This document shows positions 5,628-9,127 of a DNA stretch of 9,127 nucleotides, piece by piece. The translations under genes were made by a program, and so were the position numbers. The notes beneath the pieces are model-generated. The model searched no databases. It was given only the letters and a program-made list of their open reading frames with translations, and was not told the DNA's origin. This stretch comes from Chromatiales bacterium (GTDB lineage Bacteria; Pseudomonadota; Gammaproteobacteria; UBA6429; Thiohalophilaceae). Within the stretch, counting starts at the first letter, position 1. Each line of letters opens with the position of its first letter. The stretch spans positions 1-9,127 of the forward strand of contig JALTLP010000341.1 of assembly GCA_027001895.1 (NCBI GenBank), given 5' to 3'.

Positions 5628-7015
5628 AAAAAAATATACCCGAAGTCGATAGCGACGAAGCGTATGCTAAACATAAAAAGGTTTACCCACGCGAAGTGCA
5701 TGGTCTGTTCGCTACCTTCAGGGTGCTCGGTGTTTTTGTATTGTTAGGTGGCTACTATCTGGTGCCCTGGTTGCAATGGGATGGTCATCAGGCCGTGCTG
5801 TTTGACCTGCCCGCACGTAAATTTTATATTTTTTCACTTACCTTCTGGCCGCAGGATTTTATTTATCTTGCAGCGTTATTAATTATCGCGGCCTTTTCAC
5901 TGTTTTTTTTCACTGCACTGGCCGGACGTTTATGGTGTGGCTATGCCTGCCCACAAACCGTCTGGACAGAAGTTTTTTTATGGATAGAACGTAAGGTTGA
6001 GGGAAGTCGCAATAAACAAATCAAACTGGATAAAGGGCCGCTTACAAAATATAAAGTTTCCCGAAAAGTGATAAAGCATGCATTATGGCTGGCACTTTCC
6101 TTATGGACGGGCTTTACCTTTGTTGGCTATTTTACGCCTATCCTGGAGCTTGGTCAGTCTTTTATTCACTGGACATTAGGCCCGTGGGAAACATTCTGGA
6201 TATTTTTTTATGGTTTTGCAACCTATGGTAATGCCGGCTGGATGCGTGAACAGGTTTGTATCTATATGTGTCCCTATGCACGCTTCCAGAGCGCAATGTT
6301 CGATAAAGATACGCTGGTGATTTCATATGATGAAGCACGCGGTGAACCACGAGGTTCCCGTAAGAAAAAAGACAACCCGAAAGAACAGGGGCTCGGAGAC
6401 TGTGTGGATTGCACCCTGTGTGTGCAGGTTTGTCCAACCGGTATCGATATACGTAAAGGTATGCAGTATCAGTGTATTGGTTGTGCAGCCTGTATTGATG
6501 TTTGCAACGAAGTGATGGGCAAGATGGGTTATGCAAAGAATCTGGTTCGTTATACTACTTTAAATGCAATGGAAGGCGTTAAAACCCGAATTCTTCGACC
6601 AAGAATTATTATTTATTTCCTGTTACTGGTTTTTATTAGCAGTTTGCTGGTTTATAAAATGGCGGTCAGGGTGCCACTGGAACTGGATATTATCCGTGAC
6701 CGGAATGCTTTATATCGTGAAACAAACGAAGGTCTGGTAGAAAATATCTATACCTTAAAAATTATTAACATGGATGACAAAGCTCAAACGTATAAACTGA
6801 CAATCACCGGCATTGATGGTATTAAAGTTATACAAAAGATTAAACAGATAAAAGTAAATAGTGGCGAAGTTCTTGATTTGCCGATCAGCATACAGGTGGA
6901 TCCGGTTAATCTTAAAAAGACCGCAGAGTCATTAAATTTTGATTTAATCTCTACAACCAACCCGGATATTCATGTAGAAGAAACCGGTCGTTTTATAGGG
7001 CCGCTTGTCCGTTAA
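5618..7015 (+). CDS. ccoG: cbb3 oxidase assembly ferredoxin-type membrane protein (CcoG)
   Basis: CcoG (also RdxA or FixG) is a polyferredoxin-type inner-membrane protein. It is implicated in reducing Cu(II) to Cu(I) for cbb3 oxidase assembly. The 465-residue protein has membrane segments near 33-52, 82-103, 155-172, 189-204 and 330-348. Cysteine pairs occur in CGYACPQT (Cys107, Cys111) and CIYMCPY (Cys214, Cys218). Two 4Fe-4S motifs follow: C262-x2-C-x2-C-x3-C272-P, and C286-x2-C-x2-C-x3-C296, the latter without the usual proline. After the last helix comes an Ig-like C-terminal domain (about 355-465) as in the FixG family. ATG 5618 follows ccoP by 78 bases, has no clear ribosome site and lies in the hairpin described at 5606-5627. 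Length is normal. Confidence 0.96.
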   Translation: MKSKKNIPEVDSDEAYAKHKKVYPREVHGLFATFRVLGVFVLLGGYYLVPWLQWDGHQAVLFDLPARKFYIFSLTFWPQDFIYLAALLIIAAFSLFFFTALAGRLWCGYACPQTVWTEVFLWIERKVEGSRNKQIKLDKGPLTKYKVSRKVIKHALWLALSLWTGFTFVGYFTPILELGQSFIHWTLGPWETFWIFFYGFATYGNAGWMREQVCIYMCPYARFQSAMFDKDTLVISYDEARGEPRGSRKKKDNPKEQGLGDCVDCTLCVQVCPTGIDIRKGMQYQCIGCAACIDVCNEVMGKMGYAKNLVRYTTLNAMEGVKTRILRPRIIIYFLLLVFISSLLVYKMAVRVPLELDIIRDRNALYRETNEGLVENIYTLKIINMDDKAQTYKLTITGIDGIKVIQKIKQIKVNSGEVLDLPISIQVDPVNLKKTAESLNFDLISTTNPDIHVEETGRFIGPLVR

Positions 7016-7030
7016 GACAGGGTAATGATA

Positions 7031-7588
7031 ATGATGCAAAATACAATAACAACAGAGCCAGCATGGTATAAACAATTCTGGCCCTGGTTTTTAATTTTTT
7101 TACCGGCTAGCGTTGTTGTTGCCAGTATGTTTACTATTATGCTGGCAACGGATAATGCTGACTCACTGGTGGTAGATGACTATTATAAAAAAGCATTGCA
7201 AATTAATCGTGATTTAACAAAAATTGAGCATGCAAAAAAAATTGGTTTATCGGGGAGTGTGGTAATTCACAATGACAGCCTGCAATTAAATTTGCAGGTG
7301 CAAAAAGAAAAATTAAAACTGGCACCAGTACTAAGCCTTAATTTTGTACACCCAACCCGTGCAGAAAAAGATTTTTCGGTTGTCTTAACCGCTTCAGAAC
7401 AGGCTCGGGTCGGCAACGGAAATGATGCCGTCAGTCATGTTTTATATGTTAGTTCAAATGACATAAATATGATTAAAAAAATAATAAACGGTGCATGGTA
7501 TGTGCATTTACTCCCGGCAGACAAGGCATGGCAGTTAAACGGGAAAATTAAAAATAAAAGTACAGCAATCAGCTTGTATGCAGATTAA
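7031..7588 (+). CDS. ccoH: cbb3 oxidase assembly protein CcoH (FixH family)
   Basis: CcoH is a single-span inner-membrane protein needed for stable assembly of the cbb3 oxidase. The protein is about 185 residues. One helix near the N-terminus (WPWFLIFLPASVVVASMFTI) precedes a periplasmic domain that opens with the FixH hallmark VVDDYYKKALQIN. The rest is a beta-rich domain without cysteines. Three in-frame ATGs compete (7025, 7031, 7034). AGGGT at 7019-7023 is only one base from the first but seven from the second, so 7031 is preferred. The gene begins about 15 bases after the ccoG stop, in the same operon. Confidence 0.92.
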   Translation: MMQNTITTEPAWYKQFWPWFLIFLPASVVVASMFTIMLATDNADSLVVDDYYKKALQINRDLTKIEHAKKIGLSGSVVIHNDSLQLNLQVQKEKLKLAPVLSLNFVHPTRAEKDFSVVLTASEQARVGNGNDAVSHVLYVSSNDINMIKKIINGAWYVHLLPADKAWQLNGKIKNKSTAISLYAD

Positions 7589-7600
7589 AGGAGGAACAAA

Positions 7601-7855
7601 ATGACACAAGATGGTAAAGAGATACCCGTTATACAAAAAGTTATTGCGGTTCTATGGCCGTCATTCCTGACTGCCGGTGTTGCAACTATTTTGTTTTTTG
7701 CCTATTTCGATCCGCAGTTATTAATGCAGGTGAGTGGTTACGGCGAAATATCAAGAATGGCGGGATATACAATCGGTTTTTTCCTGTTCTGGATTTTAAC
7801 TTCAATCACCTGTGTTTTAACCTGTTATTTCCAACGGCCTTGTGATAAAAAATAA
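7601..7855 (+). CDS. Small two-helix membrane protein, unknown function
   Basis: The protein is 84 residues long. A short polar N-terminus precedes helix 1 (about 15-36, containing WPSFLTAGVATILFFAYFDP). After a loop of about 15 residues (to SRMAGYTIGF) comes helix 2 (about 53-77). Cys71 and Cys75 form a CxxxC at the end of helix 2, and Cys81 lies in the short tail (QRPCDKK). It is not CcoS, which has one helix and a different sequence. I recall similar uncharacterised proteins with a WPSFL/AGVA and YTxGFF pattern in other proteobacteria, but that is unverified. A very strong AAAGGAGG ribosome site (7587-7594) lies six bases from the ATG, and the gene is only 12 bases after ccoH, so it is almost certainly a real, translated operon member. 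A role linked to the oxidase is inference from position. Confidence 0.85.
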   Translation: MTQDGKEIPVIQKVIAVLWPSFLTAGVATILFFAYFDPQLLMQVSGYGEISRMAGYTIGFFLFWILTSITCVLTCYFQRPCDKK

Positions 7856-8087
7856 CTGGATTATTAAAAATAATAATGAACCGTCTGAATTTTTAGAAAA
7901 TATGTCTAAACGTTCATTTATAAGTTACGTACTATACATTCTTTTATCTTTGGTGCCTTTTGCAGCAGGTCTTTATGCATTATTTGAGAAAAAAACAATA
8001 TTGGCCGGACGGCTGGCACCGGGGGGTATATATGAGCTTAGTTTTATCCTGGGTCTTATTCTTCTTTTTGTTGGTATTTTGATATAG
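7842..8087 (+). CDS. Putative small two-helix membrane protein, unknown
   Basis: This reading frame of 81 codons starts with GTG at 7842 and overlaps the end of the preceding gene by 14 bases. An in-frame ATG at 7902 would give a 61-residue protein starting MSKRSF. Neither start has a convincing ribosome site, so the start is uncertain. From the longer start, residues 1-25 are polar and Asn-rich. Two hydrophobic helices follow (about 27-48 and 64-81), joined by a loop with KK and RLAPGG. The protein ends inside the second helix (FVGILI). I do not recognise a family. It fills the space between the oxidase operon and plsY, and the clear two-helix hydrophobicity argues that it is coding. Translational coupling to the upstream gene is possible. 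Confidence 0.55.
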   Translation: MIKNNWIIKNNNEPSEFLENMSKRSFISYVLYILLSLVPFAAGLYALFEKKTILAGRLAPGGIYELSFILGLILLFVGILI

Positions 8088-8090
8088 CAA

Positions 8091-8109
8091 TATCAGCTTC
8101 AGCCTGATA
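8091..8109. terminator. Weak hairpin between convergent genes
   Basis: TATCAG (8091-8096) and CTGATA (8104-8109) pair around a seven-base loop, just after the small membrane gene and before the 3' end of plsY. The stem is only six base pairs and no T-run follows on either strand, so termination here is a guess supported mainly by the convergent layout. Confidence 0.25.
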
Positions 8110-8127
8110 AGTAACAAGGCATAGTTT

Positions 8128-8727
8128 CTACGAGGATTTACCAATACTGCTTTCTTTGCCGGAAAGAATATTCTGTATATTTTCCTTATGTCGCCAGAAA
8201 AGAATAATAGTCATTACTATTATCACTGCTATCAGTGGTATTGACTTGCCCATGATGTAATAAAGGTAAAGCGGTGCGAGTGCTGTTGCAATCAGTGCTG
8301 CCAGTGAGGAAAGCTTAAATACCCTGGCAACTATCAACCAGGTGCCAGCAGTCGCCAGACCCAGCAGCCAGGAAAAACCAAATAAAACACCAAGTAAAGT
8401 GGCCACACCTTTGCCACCTTTAAAGCCAAAAAAGACCGGGTACAGGTGGCCGATAAAGGCACTAAAGCCGACAAGTGCCAGTGATAAATCATCGACTTTT
8501 AGCCACTGTGCAACCAGTACCGGAACCAGGCCTTTTAACATATCGCCAAACAGAGTAATGGCGGCAGCTTTTTTACCGCCGACCCGTAATACATTCGTTG
8601 CTCCAGGGTTACCGGAACCCATTGTTCGTGGATCAGGCAGTTGCATTAATTTGCACACAATAATGGCGGTTGATATTGAACCAAGCAAATAAGATACGCA
8701 AACAAGTAAAATGTCAGTCAGGGGCAT
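8128..8727 (-). CDS. plsY: Acyl-phosphate:glycerol-3-phosphate acyltransferase PlsY
   Basis: PlsY transfers an acyl group from acyl-phosphate to glycerol-3-phosphate, the first step of phospholipid synthesis, in the inner membrane. The 199-residue protein is highly hydrophobic, with about five to seven membrane segments. It carries the three conserved family motifs: GSISTAI near the N-terminus (16-22), the glycine-rich MGSGNPGATNVLR (36-48) and the GFKGGKGVAT loop (101-110). RHKENIQNILSGKE near the C-terminus (179-192) is also typical. Length is close to E. coli PlsY (about 205). It is divergent from folB, converges with the small membrane gene, and has a good promoter at 8761-8789. The ribosome site is weak. 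Confidence 0.96.
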   Translation of the reverse strand: MPLTDILLVCVSYLLGSISTAIIVCKLMQLPDPRTMGSGNPGATNVLRVGGKKAAAITLFGDMLKGLVPVLVAQWLKVDDLSLALVGFSAFIGHLYPVFFGFKGGKGVATLLGVLFGFSWLLGLATAGTWLIVARVFKLSSLAALIATALAPLYLYYIMGKSIPLIAVIIVMTIILFWRHKENIQNILSGKESSIGKSS

Positions 8728-8760
8728 AAGTTAATATTTTCCGTGTTAAATTTACACTGG

Positions 8761-8789
8761 ATTATAGAGTGAATCGCGATGGCAGTGTA
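8761..8789 (-). promoter_or_regulatory. Predicted sigma-70 promoter of plsY
   Basis: Read on the minus strand, a perfect TATAAT (8761-8766) lies 17 bases from a weak -35, TACACT (8784-8789, 3 of 6 matches). The predicted start is near 8754, giving a leader of about 26 bases before the plsY ATG. A 7-base inverted repeat, TACACTG (8753-8759) and CAGTGTA (8783-8789), spans the promoter and touches both the -35 and the predicted start, so it could be an operator; it could also be chance. Confidence 0.55.
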
Positions 8790-8847
8790 TAGTTAGTTTC
8801 TCAATTTTCATGGTTGTTGGCCAATTCAAACAGGTAAAATCAGCATT

Positions 8848-9127
8848 ATGCAAGATATTATATTTATTAGTGAATTACGAATAGAAACCGTTATTGGTAT
8901 TTTTGACTGGGAACGACAAATTAAGCAAACCGTTATTCTTGATATAGAGTTGGCTACCGATATCAGAAAGGCGGCACAGAGCGACCATATTGACGATACG
9001 ATTGATTATAAAACACTGACCAAAAAAGTTATTGCTTTTGTCGAAGCCAGTGAATTTCAGTTGGTAGAAACATTGGCCGAACGTGTTTGTGAATTAATAC
9101 AAAAAGAATTTTCTGTACCGTGGGTAA
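8848..9127 (+). CDS. folB: Dihydroneopterin aldolase FolB (3' end outside window)
   Basis: FolB converts dihydroneopterin to 6-hydroxymethyl-dihydropterin plus glycolaldehyde in cytoplasmic folate synthesis, and some members also epimerise the substrate. The first 93 residues are present, about three quarters of the usual 120. They match E. coli FolB closely: IGIFDWE (Glu22), the DIELATDIRKAAQSD segment, IDYKTL (Tyr54), QLVETLAERV (Glu74) and the PWV strand. Glu22, Tyr54 and Glu74 are expected active-site or pterin-binding positions; the catalytic lysine lies beyond the window. The start is ATG 8848. The only ribosome-like sequence (AGGT, 8832-8835) is too far away, and a TAAAAT just upstream could be a -10 giving a very short leader. 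plsY is divergent, an arrangement I have seen described in gammaproteobacteria. Confidence 0.95.
   Translation, partial: MQDIIFISELRIETVIGIFDWERQIKQTVILDIELATDIRKAAQSDHIDDTIDYKTLTKKVIAFVEASEFQLVETLAERVCELIQKEFSVPWV

Noticed and set aside
6162..6536. A 124-codon minus-strand frame inside ccoG
   Set aside because: It is antisense to the iron-sulfur region of CcoG; its His/Tyr/Arg-rich product reflects the opposite strand.
8342..8692. A 116-codon plus-strand frame inside plsY
   Set aside because: It is antisense to the conserved PlsY motifs, and its Pro/Lys/Thr-rich product is a shadow.

Overview
The window most likely comes from a gammaproteobacterium with moderate GC content (judged by eye, not computed). 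The evidence is an FNR/ANR-type regulator with ANR-like residues in its recognition helix, a canonical ccoNOQP-ccoGH order with gammaproteobacterial-looking proteins, and a FolB close to that of E. coli. I cannot name a genus.

Layout. Positions 3-1268 (+) hold the C-terminal end of a large repeat protein made of tandem PKD (Ig-like) domains. It is cut by the left edge and followed by a probable terminator. Next comes an fnr/anr-family oxygen-sensing regulator (about 1426-2205, +). A palindromic FNR-type site (2250-2267) follows, at exactly class II spacing (-41.5) from a plausible -10 box. A tightly packed cbb3 cytochrome oxidase operon then runs ccoN (2364-3842), ccoO (3839-4447), ccoQ (4458-4652), ccoP (4649-5539), ccoG (5618-7015), ccoH (about 7031-7588). 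Two small two-helix membrane proteins of unknown function follow in the same direction (7601-7855 and about 7842-8087). On the minus strand lies plsY (8128-8727), and divergent from it is folB (8848-9127, cut by the right edge).

How it works together. FNR/ANR with its oxygen-labile iron-sulfur cluster is expected to sense low oxygen and switch on the high-affinity terminal oxidase encoded beside it. CcoN carries the haem b/b3-CuB active site, CcoO and CcoP carry three c-type haems that deliver electrons, CcoQ is the small accessory subunit, and CcoG and CcoH serve copper handling and assembly. The usual copper ATPase ccoI and small ccoS do not follow ccoH. The two unassigned small membrane genes sit there instead, which makes them candidates for oxidase-associated factors. 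plsY (phospholipid synthesis) and folB (folate synthesis) are housekeeping genes unrelated to respiration.

The most interesting points are the symmetric non-consensus FNR site with its structured leader, the hairpin-rich ccoP-ccoG spacer with the ccoG start codon inside a potential stem-loop, and the cysteine-bearing 84-residue membrane protein after ccoH. No rRNA, tRNA, CRISPR array or insertion sequence was seen. Every stretch between genes is shorter than 300 bases.
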